Positions 47,454 to 55,527 of a DNA stretch of 64,000 nucleotides are shown here, piece by piece; the first letter of the stretch is position 1; each line of letters starts with the position of its first letter. The position numbers were made by a program, and so were the translations under genes. The notes beneath the pieces were generated by a model. The model was not told where the DNA came from. It saw only the letters and a program-made list of their open reading frames with translations, and ran no database searches. Origin of the DNA: Alphaproteobacteria bacterium (GTDB lineage Bacteria > Pseudomonadota > Alphaproteobacteria > Micropepsales > Micropepsaceae); contig JAFBAL010000061.1 in NCBI GenBank assembly GCA_019247845.1, positions 62,001-126,000 on the forward strand. Reading direction: 5' to 3'.

Positions 47454-48277
47454 GCGGATTGTTGAGCGGCGAACAGGGCGTGCTCGCGCTCGGCCTCGTC
47501 ATCGCGGGCGTGGTGAGCGGATTGACCGCCGGGATGCTGGGCGTCGGCGGCGGCATCGTGGTGGTGCCCGTTCTCTATCACGTGCTGAGCCTGATCGGCG
47601 TCGACGAGAGCGTGCGCATGCATATCGCCATCGGGACCTCGCTCGCCACCATCATCCCGACCGCGTTCTCTTCCGTGCGCGCGCACGACAGGAAGGGCGC
47701 GGTCGACCGGGCGCTGCTGAAGCGCTGGGCGGTGCCGATGCTGATCGGCGTCGGCATCGGCAGCGTGCTGGCGGGCATCGCGCGCGGGCAGACCTTGGCT
47801 TTGGTCTTCGCCTGCGTCGCGATCCCGGTCGCGTTGCATCTCGCTTTCGGCCGGGAAGACCGCCCCGTCGCGAGCCATCTGCCCGAAGGGGCGGGGGGCC
47901 TCGCCCTGCCGGCGTTGATCGGCGGCCTCTCCACCATGATGGGCATCGGCGGCGGCACCATCGGCGTGCCGGTGATGACGCTGTTCGGCGTGCCGATCCA
48001 TCGCGCCGTCGGCACGGCTTCGGCCTTCGGCGTGATCATCTCCATTCCCGGCGCCGTCGCGATGGCGTTGAGCGGCTGGGGCGCGGCGCACCTGCCGCCC
48101 TATTCGCTCGGCTATGTGAACCTCTTGGGCTTCCTGCTGATCGCGCCGGTGTCGTTCTTCGCAGCTCCCCTGGGCGCGCAATGGGCGCATGAGATGGATC
48201 GGGGGAAGTTGCGTGCCGTCTTCGCCCTGTTCATCGCGGTCACCGCCGCGCGGATGCTCTACGACGCGCTTGCCTAG
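47450..48277 (+). CDS. TauE/SafE-family anion permease
   Basis: The 275-residue protein has about eight transmembrane helices arranged as two repeats. Each begins with the glycine-rich family motif: AGMLGVGGGIVVVPVLY in the first and TMMGIGGGTIGVPVMTLFG in the second. GTSLATIIPTAFSSVRAH is also family-typical. TauE/SafE proteins export sulfite or other organosulfur anions or import related compounds; the substrate is unknown here. It is the third gene of the dusA unit, overlapping the thioesterase stop by four bases. Confidence 0.87.
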   Translation: MSGLLSGEQGVLALGLVIAGVVSGLTAGMLGVGGGIVVVPVLYHVLSLIGVDESVRMHIAIGTSLATIIPTAFSSVRAHDRKGAVDRALLKRWAVPMLIGVGIGSVLAGIARGQTLALVFACVAIPVALHLAFGREDRPVASHLPEGAGGLALPALIGGLSTMMGIGGGTIGVPVMTLFGVPIHRAVGTASAFGVIISIPGAVAMALSGWGAAHLPPYSLGYVNLLGFLLIAPVSFFAAPLGAQWAHEMDRGKLRAVFALFIAVTAARMLYDALA

Positions 48278-48351
48278 GCGACCGCAAGGATCGGGTCGAT
48301 CCCGCCGGCGTTGTCGCGATGATGGCCGGGCAACGACCAAGGAACACGGCC

Positions 48352-48981
48352 ATGATCATGCCCAAGGCAATGCATTTCTTCTCTGTCAGGACCACGGGGG
48401 TCTATTGCCGCCCCAGCTGCGGCGCGCGGCCCAAGCCCGAGAACGTCGCCTTCCATGCCACGCGCGAAGAGGCAGAGCGCGCCGGCTTCCGCCCCTGCAA
48501 GCGCTGCAGGCCCGAGCGTGAGCTGCTGTCCGTCGCCGTCGCGACGACCTCGCTCGGGCTGACCCTGGTCGCCCACAGCGGCAAGGGCGTGTGCGCGATG
48601 CTGTTCGGCACCAGCCGCGCGAGCCTGATGCGCGACCTCACGGAGCGGTTTCCCGGCGCCGTCTTCGCGAAGGAAGAGCGCGCGCTCGAGCCCTTCGTCT
48701 CGGGCGCGGATTTCGCGCTCGACCTGCGCGGCACGCCGTTCCAGGCGCGGGTATGGCAGGCGCTCCGCCAGATCCCGTCCGGCCGCACCGCGAGCTATGC
48801 CGACATCGCCAGGGCCATCGGCAGACCAAAGGCGGTGCGCGCGGTGGCGCAGGCCTGCGCGGCGAATCCGGTCGCCGTCATCGTGCCCTGCCACCGCGTG
48901 GTGAGAAGCGACGGCGCGCTGTCGGGCTATCGCTGGGGCGCGGACCGCAAACGGGCGCTGCTCGCGCGCGAGGCGGCATGA
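48352..48981 (+). CDS. Ada-like methyl-phosphotriester/O6-methylguanine repair protein lacking the AraC HTH
   Basis: The 209-residue protein has the Ada N-terminal zinc domain (Cys19, Cys23, Cys49, Cys52; FFSVRTTGVYCRPSC...PCKRC). It is joined by a short linker to an O6-alkylguanine methyltransferase domain with the active Cys180 in IVPCHRVVRSDGALSGYRWG. In canonical Ada (about 350 residues) an AraC-type HTH separates the two; here that ~100-residue domain is absent. It may repair methyl damage without the classic activator function. The ATG at 48352 follows AAGGA. Its stop overlaps the 2OG-oxygenase start (ATGA), forming a two-gene unit. Confidence 0.85.
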   Translation: MIMPKAMHFFSVRTTGVYCRPSCGARPKPENVAFHATREEAERAGFRPCKRCRPERELLSVAVATTSLGLTLVAHSGKGVCAMLFGTSRASLMRDLTERFPGAVFAKEERALEPFVSGADFALDLRGTPFQARVWQALRQIPSGRTASYADIARAIGRPKAVRAVAQACAANPVAVIVPCHRVVRSDGALSGYRWGADRKRALLAREAA

Positions 48982-49646
48982 ATCTCGATACATTGGATGC
49001 GCAAGGCTGGGCGGTGGTGCCGAAGCTCGTCGCTGCCGCCCAGTGCCGTGCGCTCGCCGCCTCCTACGACGACGACGCGCAGTTCCGCTCCAAGGTGGTT
49101 ATGGCGCGGCACGGCTTCGGACGCGGCGAGTACAAATACTTCTCGTACCCGCTGCCGTCACTGGTCGCCGAACTGCGCGGCAGGCTCTATCCCGAGCTCG
49201 CCCCGGTCGCCAACCGCTGGAACGAAGCGATGAAGATCGACGTGCGTTTTCCGCCGACGCACAAGGCCTTCCTGAAGCGCTGTCGCGACGCCGGCCAGGT
49301 GCGCCCCACGCCGCTGCTGCTGCGCTACGGCCCCGGCGACTACAACTGCCTGCACCAGGACCTCTATGGCGAGCACGTCTTCCCGCTGCAGGCCGCGATC
49401 CTGCTGTCGCGACCCGGCGAGGATTTCACCGGCGGCGAGCTGGTGCTGACCGAGCAGCGCCCGCGCATGCAGTCGCGCGTGTCGGTCGTCCCGCTCGCCC
49501 AGGGCGACGGCGTCGTCTTCGCGGTGAACCAGCGCCCCGTGCAAGGCACGCGCGGCCCCTATCGCGTCACCATGCGCCACGGGGTGAGCGCGCTACGCAC
49601 GGGCACGCGGCACACCCTGGGGATCATCTTCCACGATGCGAAATAG
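48978..49646 (+). CDS. 2OG-Fe(II) oxygenase (PF09859-type, DNA-repair-associated)
   Basis: The 222-residue protein has the double-stranded beta-helix core. The iron ligands are His/Asp of LHQDLYGEHVFPLQ and a distal His in TRGPYRVTMRHGVSALRTGTRH, followed by the 2OG-binding Arg. LLLRYGPGDYNCLHQD is characteristic of the Pfam family described as oxygenases acting on damaged DNA. Members frequently follow ada or alkB genes. Coupling here to an Ada-like gene strongly suggests alkylation repair, perhaps by oxidative demethylation, though its substrate is not proven. It is followed by hairpins before the convergent CDGSH gene. Confidence 0.85.
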   Translation: MNLDTLDAQGWAVVPKLVAAAQCRALAASYDDDAQFRSKVVMARHGFGRGEYKYFSYPLPSLVAELRGRLYPELAPVANRWNEAMKIDVRFPPTHKAFLKRCRDAGQVRPTPLLLRYGPGDYNCLHQDLYGEHVFPLQAAILLSRPGEDFTGGELVLTEQRPRMQSRVSVVPLAQGDGVVFAVNQRPVQGTRGPYRVTMRHGVSALRTGTRHTLGIIFHDAK

Positions 49647-49647
49647 C

Positions 49648-49700
49648 CGACGCGCGCCCCACGATGCGCGTCGCCGGCCTTACGTTCCGCGACGCGGAAC
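49648..49700. terminator. two hairpins between convergent genes, probable terminators
   Basis: Hairpin A has perfect 8-base arms CGACGCGC (49648-49655) and GCGCGTCG (49666-49673). Hairpin B has perfect 7-base arms GTTCCGC (49684-49690) and GCGGAAC (49694-49700). They fill the gap between the stops of the 2OG oxygenase and CDGSH genes. No T run is seen; the function is inferred from position. Confidence 0.45.
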
Positions 49701-49702
49701 GA

Positions 49703-50356
49703 TCAGCCGACGAATCCCGCCGCCTTATGGCTGCCGTCGCAGAACGGCTTGTCCTTCGAATGGCCGCAGCGGCAGAGCCACGTCTTGATCGTGCGCGCCA
49801 CCGTGCGGCCGCTGGCGGCGCAGATCTCGAGCGCGCCTTCGACCTGCAGCGGGCCGTCTTTGGTCGGCGTCACTTTCAACGGTCCGTGCCTGACCGCGAG
49901 CGTCGCGGCCGCGCTGTCCTTCGCCGCCGGCTCGCCGGTGGCGCGGAACTGCGCCTCGGCGTGGCTGTGATCGCAATAGGGCTTGTTCTTCGACAACCCG
50001 CAGCGGCACAGCGTGGCGCGCAAGCTGGCGGTGTCGCCCGCGACATCGAGCTCGGCGTGGACGGCGAGCGGGCCGTCCTCCCACACGCGCACGGTGTTGA
50101 CGCCGGGCGGCGCTTCCGCCGCCACGCCGTTGCTGCCCCGATAGCGCAGCGCGCCGGACGGGCACTTGCTCACCACGGCGATGACGGCTTCGGTTGCGGC
50201 GGCATCCGGCTCGATCCACGGTCCGTCGACGTTCGGCTTGAACACCGAAGGCAGGCCCAGCACGCAATAGCGCGAATGGATGCAACGCGCACCGTCGTTC
50301 ACGACGGCGATGCGTTCGCCGGCATATTCGTCGATGTGCTCGCCGGTCTCGGGCAT
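49703..50356 (-). CDS. multi-cluster iron-sulfur protein: Fer4_19 plus two CDGSH domains
   Basis: The 217-residue protein has an N-terminal mono-cluster ferredoxin-like segment (GARCIHSRYCVLGLPSVF then SKCPSGALRYRG, Fer4_19/DUF1271 type). Two CDGSH-type [2Fe-2S] sites follow, CRCGLSKNKPYCDHSH and the canonical CRCGHSKDKPFCDGSH. The first site has His in place of Gly in CDGSH. Such proteins are candidate redox or iron-sulfur sensors or transfer proteins of unknown partner. It follows the phosphomannomutase gene on the same strand with nine bases between, so co-transcription is likely. Confidence 0.85.
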   Translation of the reverse strand: MPETGEHIDEYAGERIAVVNDGARCIHSRYCVLGLPSVFKPNVDGPWIEPDAAATEAVIAVVSKCPSGALRYRGSNGVAAEAPPGVNTVRVWEDGPLAVHAELDVAGDTASLRATLCRCGLSKNKPYCDHSHAEAQFRATGEPAAKDSAAATLAVRHGPLKVTPTKDGPLQVEGALEICAASGRTVARTIKTWLCRCGHSKDKPFCDGSHKAAGFVG

Positions 50357-50365
50357 GGCTGAACC

Positions 50366-51862
50366 TCAAATCTTCTGGTCGTACTCTCCCACTTCGGGAT
50401 GCTTCGACAGGCGCCCGTCGAGGTCCTTGAACATCGCCTTCATCTTCTCCTCGGACACCGGGCTCTCGACCACCACGACGAGCGAGGGCTTGTTCGACGA
50501 GGCGCGCACCAGGCCCCAGGTGCCGTCTTCCAGCGTCGCGCGCACGCCGTTGACGGTGACGAGGCTCTTGATCTTCTGGCCGAGGATCTCTTCGCCGTTC
50601 TTCTGCGCCCGCTGGTATTCCTTCACCATCGCATCGACGACGCCGTATTTCTTGTCGTCGGGACATTCCGGCGCCATGGTCGGCGAGCTCCAGGTCTTGG
50701 GCAGGCTGTGCACGAGCTCGGACATCTTCGCGTTCGGCCCGGCGCGGTCGAGCATCTCCAGGATCGCGATGCCGGCGACGATGCCGTCGTCATAGCCGCG
50801 GCCCAGCGGGTCGCACAGATAATAGTGGCCGCTCTTCTCGAAGCCGCACAGCGCGCCGATCTCCTTGCAGCGGCGCTTCATGTAGGAATGCCCGGTGATC
50901 CAGTAGTCGGTGGTGGCGCCGTTCTTCTTCAAGACCGGATCGATCTCGAAGATGCCGGTCGACTTCACGTCGGCGACGAACTTCGCGCCCGGCCGCGCCG
51001 TCGACATGTCGCGCGCCAGGAGCACGCCGATCTTGTCGGCGAAAATCTCCTCGCCCTTGTCGTCGACCACGCCGCAGCGGTCGCCGTCGGCGTCGAAGCC
51101 GAGCGCGATCTCCGACCCGTTCGCCCTCAGGGCCTTGGCCATGGCGTCGAGCATGTGCAGGTCTTCGGTGTTGGGATTGTAGTTGGGGAAGTTGTAGTCG
51201 GCATTGCACTCGGACTCGACGACCTCGGCGCCGATGCGGCGCAGCGCCTCGGGCGCAAACAAGCCGGCCGTGCCGTTGCCGCAGGCGACCGTCACCTTCA
51301 TCGGCCGCGTGAGCTTGTGGCCCTTGGTGAGCTCTTCGAGATATTTCTCGCCGAAATTCTCGACTTTGGCGTAGCTGCCGCCGGGACGCGGCTTGAACTC
51401 TTCGCCCAGCACGATCGCCTTCAAGCGCTTGATCTCGTCGGGGCCGAAGGTGAGCGGCCTTGCCGCGCCCATCTTCACGCCGGTCCAGCCGTTCTCGTTG
51501 TGGCTGGCGGTCACCATGGCGAGGCCCGGGCAGTCGAGCGCGAACTGCGCGAAATAGCCCATCGGCGTGGTGCCCAGCCCGATGTCGACGACCTCGCAGC
51601 CCGCCTGCATCAGCCCGATGATCAGCGCCTGCTTGATCGACATCTCGTAGGAACGATAGTCGTGGCCGGTCGCGACCTTGGGCTTGATGCCGAGCTCGTG
51701 GAGATAGGTGCCCAAGCCCAGCCCCACCAGCTGCACGCCCGTCAGGTTCAGCTCTTTGCCGAACAGCCAGCGCGCGTCGTATTCGCGGAAGCCGTTCGGG
51801 GTGATGAGCGGCTGCATCTCGTATTCGAAAGTATTCGGCTTCAGGTCTGTGCGGGGCGGCAT
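50366..51862 (-). CDS. phosphomannomutase/phosphoglucomutase
   Basis: The 498-residue alpha-D-phosphohexomutase has the phosphoserine loop MVTASHNENGWTGVKMG, the metal-binding loop GFDADGDRCGVVD, and the sugar-binding loop GFEKSGHYYLCDPLGRGYDDG. It interconverts hexose 1- and 6-phosphates for exopolysaccharide, LPS or glycogen precursors. AlgC-type enzymes use both Man and Glc; specificity here is not set. It starts at ATG 51862. It is the first gene of the unit with the CDGSH protein and is divergent from cobA. Confidence 0.9.
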   Translation of the reverse strand: MPPRTDLKPNTFEYEMQPLITPNGFREYDARWLFGKELNLTGVQLVGLGLGTYLHELGIKPKVATGHDYRSYEMSIKQALIIGLMQAGCEVVDIGLGTTPMGYFAQFALDCPGLAMVTASHNENGWTGVKMGAARPLTFGPDEIKRLKAIVLGEEFKPRPGGSYAKVENFGEKYLEELTKGHKLTRPMKVTVACGNGTAGLFAPEALRRIGAEVVESECNADYNFPNYNPNTEDLHMLDAMAKALRANGSEIALGFDADGDRCGVVDDKGEEIFADKIGVLLARDMSTARPGAKFVADVKSTGIFEIDPVLKKNGATTDYWITGHSYMKRRCKEIGALCGFEKSGHYYLCDPLGRGYDDGIVAGIAILEMLDRAGPNAKMSELVHSLPKTWSSPTMAPECPDDKKYGVVDAMVKEYQRAQKNGEEILGQKIKSLVTVNGVRATLEDGTWGLVRASSNKPSLVVVVESPVSEEKMKAMFKDLDGRLSKHPEVGEYDQKI

Positions 51863-51906
51863 GGGGTCTCTTCGAAAATGGGAGCGCCTCTATAACGGGA
51901 GCGGCA

Positions 51907-51934
51907 TTGAAATGTCCCGCCGCTTTCATACATT
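51907..51934 (+). promoter_or_regulatory. candidate promoter upstream of cobA
   Basis: TTGAAA (51907-51912) and TACATT (51929-51934) are separated by 16 bases in an A/T-richer patch before cobA. A further TACAAT at 51947-51952 and the palindrome GTAATTAC just downstream might be a second -10 or an operator. The assignment is tentative. Confidence 0.35.
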
Positions 51935-51977
51935 TCGTCTATGTGATACAATGGTAATTACAATACGGGTACGTTAA

Positions 51978-52802
51978 ATGAACATCGTCGCCCTGAACCG
52001 TGAATTGGACCTCCCCGCCTTCGAAAAGGGCTCGGTATGGCTGGCGGGCGCGGGCCCGGGCGATCCCGGACTGATCACCGTGCTCGGCCTGCACGCGCTC
52101 AAGGCGGCCGATGCGGTGCTGTACGACGCGCTGGTGGACGAGCGGCTGCTGGCGCAGGCGCGGCCGGGTGCCGAGTTGATCTATGCCGGCAAGCGCGCGG
52201 GCAAGCGCTCGTGCAAGCAGAGCGACATCTCGCGCACGCTGGTGTCGCTCGCCCGCAAGGGCAAGCGCGTGCTGCGCCTGAAGGGCGGCGATCCCTTCGT
52301 CTTCGGCCGCGGTGCCGAAGAAGCGATCGTGCTCGCCGAAGCCGGCGTGCCGTTCCGCGTCGTGCCCGGCGTGACGGCCGGCATCGGCGGGCTGGCGGCC
52401 GCGAACATCCCCGTCACCCATCGCGACACCAACCACGCCGTCACCTTCGTCACCGGCCACGGCGCCGACGGCAAGCTGCCCGACCTCGATTGGACCGCCA
52501 TCGCGAAGGGCGCGCCGACCCTGGTGCTCTATATGGCCAGGAGCTTCGCGGCCGAGATCGCGGCGAAGCTGATCGCCGCCGGGCGCCGCGCCGACGAGCC
52601 GGCCGCCGTGGTGAGCAATGCCTCGCTGCCGAGCCAGGACGTGCGCGTCACGACGCTTGCCGGGCTCGGCCAAGCCGCCGCCGGCACCGATGCGCCGGCG
52701 ATGCTGGTGATCGGCGGGAATGTGGCCTTGCGCGACGTGCTTCAGGGCACGAAGCAGTATTCGAGCTTGAGTCCGCTGGCGTCGCTGAAGAACACCGCGT
52801 AG
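51978..52802 (+). CDS. cobA: uroporphyrinogen-III C-methyltransferase CobA/SUMT
   Basis: The 274-residue tetrapyrrole methylase has the N-terminal SAM-binding GSVWLAGAGPGDPGLITVLGL, ALVDERLLAQARPGAELIYAG, and the family motif RLKGGDPFVFGRGAEEA, followed by FRVVPGVTAGIGGLAAANIP and PVTHRDTNHAVTFVTGH. It methylates uroporphyrinogen III at C2 and C7 to precorrin-2, for siroheme or cobalamin. No cys or cob genes accompany it here. An A/T-rich upstream region with a plausible promoter separates it from the phosphomannomutase gene. Its last 61 bases overlap the convergent VOC gene. Confidence 0.93.
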   Translation: MNIVALNRELDLPAFEKGSVWLAGAGPGDPGLITVLGLHALKAADAVLYDALVDERLLAQARPGAELIYAGKRAGKRSCKQSDISRTLVSLARKGKRVLRLKGGDPFVFGRGAEEAIVLAEAGVPFRVVPGVTAGIGGLAAANIPVTHRDTNHAVTFVTGHGADGKLPDLDWTAIAKGAPTLVLYMARSFAAEIAAKLIAAGRRADEPAAVVSNASLPSQDVRVTTLAGLGQAAAGTDAPAMLVIGGNVALRDVLQGTKQYSSLSPLASLKNTA

Positions 52803-53155
52803 TAGCCTTCGCTGTATTCGGGGTAGTGCGCGGGCGGATCGAGCACCGCGGCGCCGATCTTCTGCAGCAGCGCATGCAACGCATCGACGTCGTCGCGGCT
52901 GGCCGCGTTCCAGGCGAGGTGATGCATGCCTGCGCAATAGCGGTCGTGCGCGCGCGCGGCATTCGCGCCCGAGGCGGGGCGGATGCCGATGGAAGCGAAA
53001 TCGCCGCCGCGCGTGCCGAGGTCGAAATCGTAGCCGCCATGATCGTATTCCGTCGAGACGCGGTAGCCCATGAACCCCAGCACCGCCTCCCAGAACGGGC
53101 GCTCGGCTTTGGGATCGTGGATGGACAGATCTATGTGATGGATGGCGCCGCGCAT
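52742..53155 (-). CDS. VOC-superfamily (glyoxalase-like) protein
   Basis: The 137-residue protein has the paired beta-alpha-beta-beta-beta pattern of the vicinal-oxygen-chelate fold: AIHHIDLSIHDPKAERPFWEA at the N-terminus, the metal-candidate HHLAWNAAS, and a final SDASGLKLEYCF. Members include glyoxalase I, dioxygenases and antibiotic-binding proteins; the substrate is unknown. Its start lies inside the 3' end of the DUF1289 gene (25-base overlap), and its end overlaps cobA by 61 bases on the opposite strand, an unusually compact arrangement. Confidence 0.8.
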   Translation of the reverse strand: MRGAIHHIDLSIHDPKAERPFWEAVLGFMGYRVSTEYDHGGYDFDLGTRGGDFASIGIRPASGANAARAHDRYCAGMHHLAWNAASRDDVDALHALLQKIGAAVLDPPAHYPEYSEGYYAVFFSDASGLKLEYCFVP

Positions 53156-53322
53156 GCCTGCGTCCTTTCGGCCATTCTCTCGGGAAGCTCCGCCATGACG
53201 CGCGCCCGCTCCGCTTCGCTCATGCCGCCCCAGCGCGCGATCTCGTCCAGCGTGCGGCCGCAGCCTTTGCACAGCCGCGACGCCGGATCGATCACGCAGA
53301 CCTTGATGCAGGGCGTCAGCAT
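53131..53322 (-). CDS. DUF1289 small Cys-rich protein
   Basis: The 63-residue protein has the DUF1289 pattern: TPCIKVCVIDPASRLCKGCGR, with four Cys (a likely metal site), followed by TLDEIARWGGMSEAERARVMA. The role is unknown. Its ATG overlaps the stop of the upstream VOC gene (TGATG), and its end overlaps the start of the next VOC gene, so it sits between two VOC genes in one tight unit. Genes this short are easily missed, but the motif makes it secure. Confidence 0.88.
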   Translation of the reverse strand: MLTPCIKVCVIDPASRLCKGCGRTLDEIARWGGMSEAERARVMAELPERMAERTQACAAPSIT

Positions 53323-53687
53323 CAGCCCATCTTGAAGACGCAGATCTTGTTGCCGTCCGGATCCCGGAAATAGGCGCCGTAGAAACCGTTGCCGCGGTCG
53401 CCCGGCGCGCCTTCGTCCTTGGAGCCCAGCGCCATCGCCTTGGCATGGACCTTGTCCACTGCCGCATGGTCCGGCGCGGTCAGCGCGAACATGGTGCCGT
53501 TGCCCGCGGTCGCGGGCTTGCCGTCGTTGGGCGTGCAGACCGCAAGCATTGCGCCACCATGGCCCGAATAGCCCTGCATGTGGTCGTTGGCGAAGCTGCG
53601 CTTGCCGCCGAGCTCGCCCAGCAACGCGTCGTAATAGGTCTTGGCCTTCTCGAAATCGTTCGTGCCGATGGTGACATAGCCGATCAT
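53322..53687 (-). CDS. VOC-superfamily (glyoxalase/bleomycin-resistance-like) protein
   Basis: The 121-residue protein begins MIGYVTIGTNDFEKAKTYYDA and ends GAYFRDPDGNKICVFKMG, both typical of VOC proteins of the lactoylglutathione-lyase type. HDGG-like metal positions are GHGG and the C-terminal DPDGNK. The substrate is unknown. It is the first gene of the VOC-DUF1289-VOC unit, with a large palindromic repeat just upstream. Confidence 0.82.
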   Translation of the reverse strand: MIGYVTIGTNDFEKAKTYYDALLGELGGKRSFANDHMQGYSGHGGAMLAVCTPNDGKPATAGNGTMFALTAPDHAAVDKVHAKAMALGSKDEGAPGDRGNGFYGAYFRDPDGNKICVFKMG

Positions 53688-53705
53688 GATCTTCTCCCAG
53701 ATCTA

Positions 53706-53814
53706 ACCTCCCCCTTGGGGAGGTCGAAAAATGCGTCAGCATTTCGGGTGGGGGTCTGGCGCTGCCCCCGCCCGAAGTCTCTTCGAGATTTCGACCTCCC
53801 CACAAGGGGGAGGT
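53706..53814. repeat. ~109-bp intergenic palindrome with doubly palindromic arms
   Basis: The left arm (53706-53729) is complementary to the right arm (53789-53814) except for a two-base insertion. Each arm also contains its own ACCTCCCC/GGGGAGGT hairpin. Between them is a further GC-rich hairpin (CGGGTGGGGG against CCCCCGCCCG). It lies between the VOC gene start and the acyl-CoA dehydrogenase stop, in a same-strand gap. Confidence 0.8.
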
Positions 53815-53821
53815 CAAGTCT

Positions 53822-55060
53822 CTATCTCCCGACAGGCACCTTGTTGAACGGCACGTCCTTGTCGACGCGCACGTCCCCAGGCAGGCCGAGCACGCGTTCG
53901 GCGATGATGTTGCGAAGGATCTCGTCGGTGCCGCCCGCGATGCGCAGGCCCGGCGCGCCGAGCCAGCCGCCCTGGAAGGCGCCGTGCATCGGCGCGTCGT
54001 CGCCGGCAAGCACGCCCGCCTCGCCCTCGAGCTCCATCGCGAAGGCCGAGAGGTCCTGGAGCTTCGAGGCCACGACGATCTTGGCGATCGAGGCTTCCGG
54101 CCCGGGTTGCTGGCCGCGCGAGAGAGCCGTCATGGTGCGCAAGGTGGTGTATTTGAGCCCCGCGGAGCGCACGTACCAGTCGGCGATCTTCTCGCGCACC
54201 GCGGCGTTCTTGATCGCCGGGCCGTCCTCGAGCTCGAGCTCGCGCGCGAGCTGCAAGAGCTGCGGCACGTCGAGGCCGCCGCCCTGGCCGCCGCCGACCG
54301 CGAGGCGCTCGTGCATCAGCGTGGTCAGCGCGACCTGCCAGCCCTGGCCGACCTCGCCGACGCGCTGGCTGTCGGGCAGCTTCACGTCGGTGAAGAAGAT
54401 CTCGTTGAAGCCGCTCGCGCCGCTCGCCTGCTTGATCGGCCGGACCTCGACGCCCGGCGTCTTCATCGACAGATAGAACATGGTGAGCCCCTTGTGCTTG
54501 GGCACATTGGGATCGGTGCGGGTGAGCAACAATCCGTAGTCGGAGAATTGCGCGCCGGTGGTCCAGATCTTCGAGCCGTTGATCGTCCAGGTGTCGCCCT
54601 CCTTCACCGCGCGCGTCTTCAGCGCGGCGACGTCGGAGCCGCCCGCGGGCTCGGAGAAGAGCTGGCACCAGATCTCGCTGCCCTCGACCGCGGGCTTGAC
54701 GTAGCGCTGCTTAACGTCGTCGCCGCAATAGGTCATCACGGTCGGGATGCACATGCCCAGCCCGATGGCGAAGGGCGAGCCGGCGGGCACGTCGTACTTC
54801 GCCTCTTCCTGGCCGAAGATGATCGACTGCATCGGCGTGCCGCCGATCCCGCCGAATCCCTTGGGCCAGGTGATGCGCGCATAGCCCTGATCCGCCTTGG
54901 TCTTCTGCCACTCGCGCGCGCGCTGCATCGCGCCCGCGTCGGTGCGCTCGTCCATCGGGTCGCCGTGCTCGCGGCGCAGGCGCGGCTTGGCATTGGCGTC
55001 GAGCCAGGCGCGCACTTCGCTGCGGAACTTGGCCTCTTCCGGGCTGTCTTCGAAATCCAT
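53822..55060 (-). CDS. acyl-CoA dehydrogenase, large-subunit type
   Basis: The 412-residue ACAD has WCQLFSEPAGGSDVAALKTRA, NGSKIWTTGAQFSDYGLLLTR and the C-terminal IAGGTDEILRNIIAERVLGLP. As in the other large-type ACAD here, the medium-chain catalytic Glu position (YEGT) is Gly. This fits two-subunit enzymes such as ChsE1-ChsE2/FadE26-27, which desaturate bulky acyl-CoAs such as steroid side chains. AGGAG precedes ATG 55060. The small partner (55524-56651) and a conserved unknown (55072-55527) lie upstream in one unit. Confidence 0.88.
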   Translation of the reverse strand: MDFEDSPEEAKFRSEVRAWLDANAKPRLRREHGDPMDERTDAGAMQRAREWQKTKADQGYARITWPKGFGGIGGTPMQSIIFGQEEAKYDVPAGSPFAIGLGMCIPTVMTYCGDDVKQRYVKPAVEGSEIWCQLFSEPAGGSDVAALKTRAVKEGDTWTINGSKIWTTGAQFSDYGLLLTRTDPNVPKHKGLTMFYLSMKTPGVEVRPIKQASGASGFNEIFFTDVKLPDSQRVGEVGQGWQVALTTLMHERLAVGGGQGGGLDVPQLLQLARELELEDGPAIKNAAVREKIADWYVRSAGLKYTTLRTMTALSRGQQPGPEASIAKIVVASKLQDLSAFAMELEGEAGVLAGDDAPMHGAFQGGWLGAPGLRIAGGTDEILRNIIAERVLGLPGDVRVDKDVPFNKVPVGR

Positions 55061-55071
55061 ATCGATGCTCC

Positions 55072-55527
55072 TCAGTGTTCGTGTTCGAATTCGAGGGCGA
55101 GCGTTCCGCCGAGCGGGGTCGCTGCCCAAAGTCTTCCCAACCGCGCCATCTCTTCGCGCAGCGCGCCGATGTCGGCCTCCGTCACCGGATAGGGCGCGAC
55201 CGCGCGCGCGTCACAGGTGACGCGATACATGTCGATCAGGTCGGACGCGGGCGGAAAGCCGCTGATCGCGTCGGCCTGCATCACTTCCACGAGCCGCTCC
55301 ATCTGGTCGGAGGTCACGTTCGGCGCCATGCGGAACGAAAGCGCCTCGCCGCCCGCGACGCGGCGCAGGAAGCCTTCGCCCTGCATCGTGTTCTCGACGG
55401 CGAAATGCACCATGTCGTGCGGGATGCCGCCGATCTTCGGGCAGGCGATCTCCTCGACCCCGTCCTTGCGCTCGACGCGCAGCCGGTCGTATTTGCCTTG
55501 TGCGAGCTTCTCGAAGACGAACCTCAT
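55072..55527 (-). CDS. conserved protein of unknown function between two acyl-CoA dehydrogenase subunits
   Basis: The 151-residue soluble protein begins MRFVFEKLAQGKYDRLRVERK and has the notable PKIGGIPHDMVHFAVENTM, with conserved His residues in PHDMVHF. The C-terminus ends in an acidic EFEHEH. I recognise no named family. Its ATG overlaps the stop of the small ACAD gene (ATGA at 55524-55527), and the large ACAD follows after about 12 bases. The context suggests an accessory or chaperone role for the dehydrogenase pair, which is inference. Confidence 0.7.
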   Translation of the reverse strand: MRFVFEKLAQGKYDRLRVERKDGVEEIACPKIGGIPHDMVHFAVENTMQGEGFLRRVAGGEALSFRMAPNVTSDQMERLVEVMQADAISGFPPASDLIDMYRVTCDARAVAPYPVTEADIGALREEMARLGRLWAATPLGGTLALEFEHEH

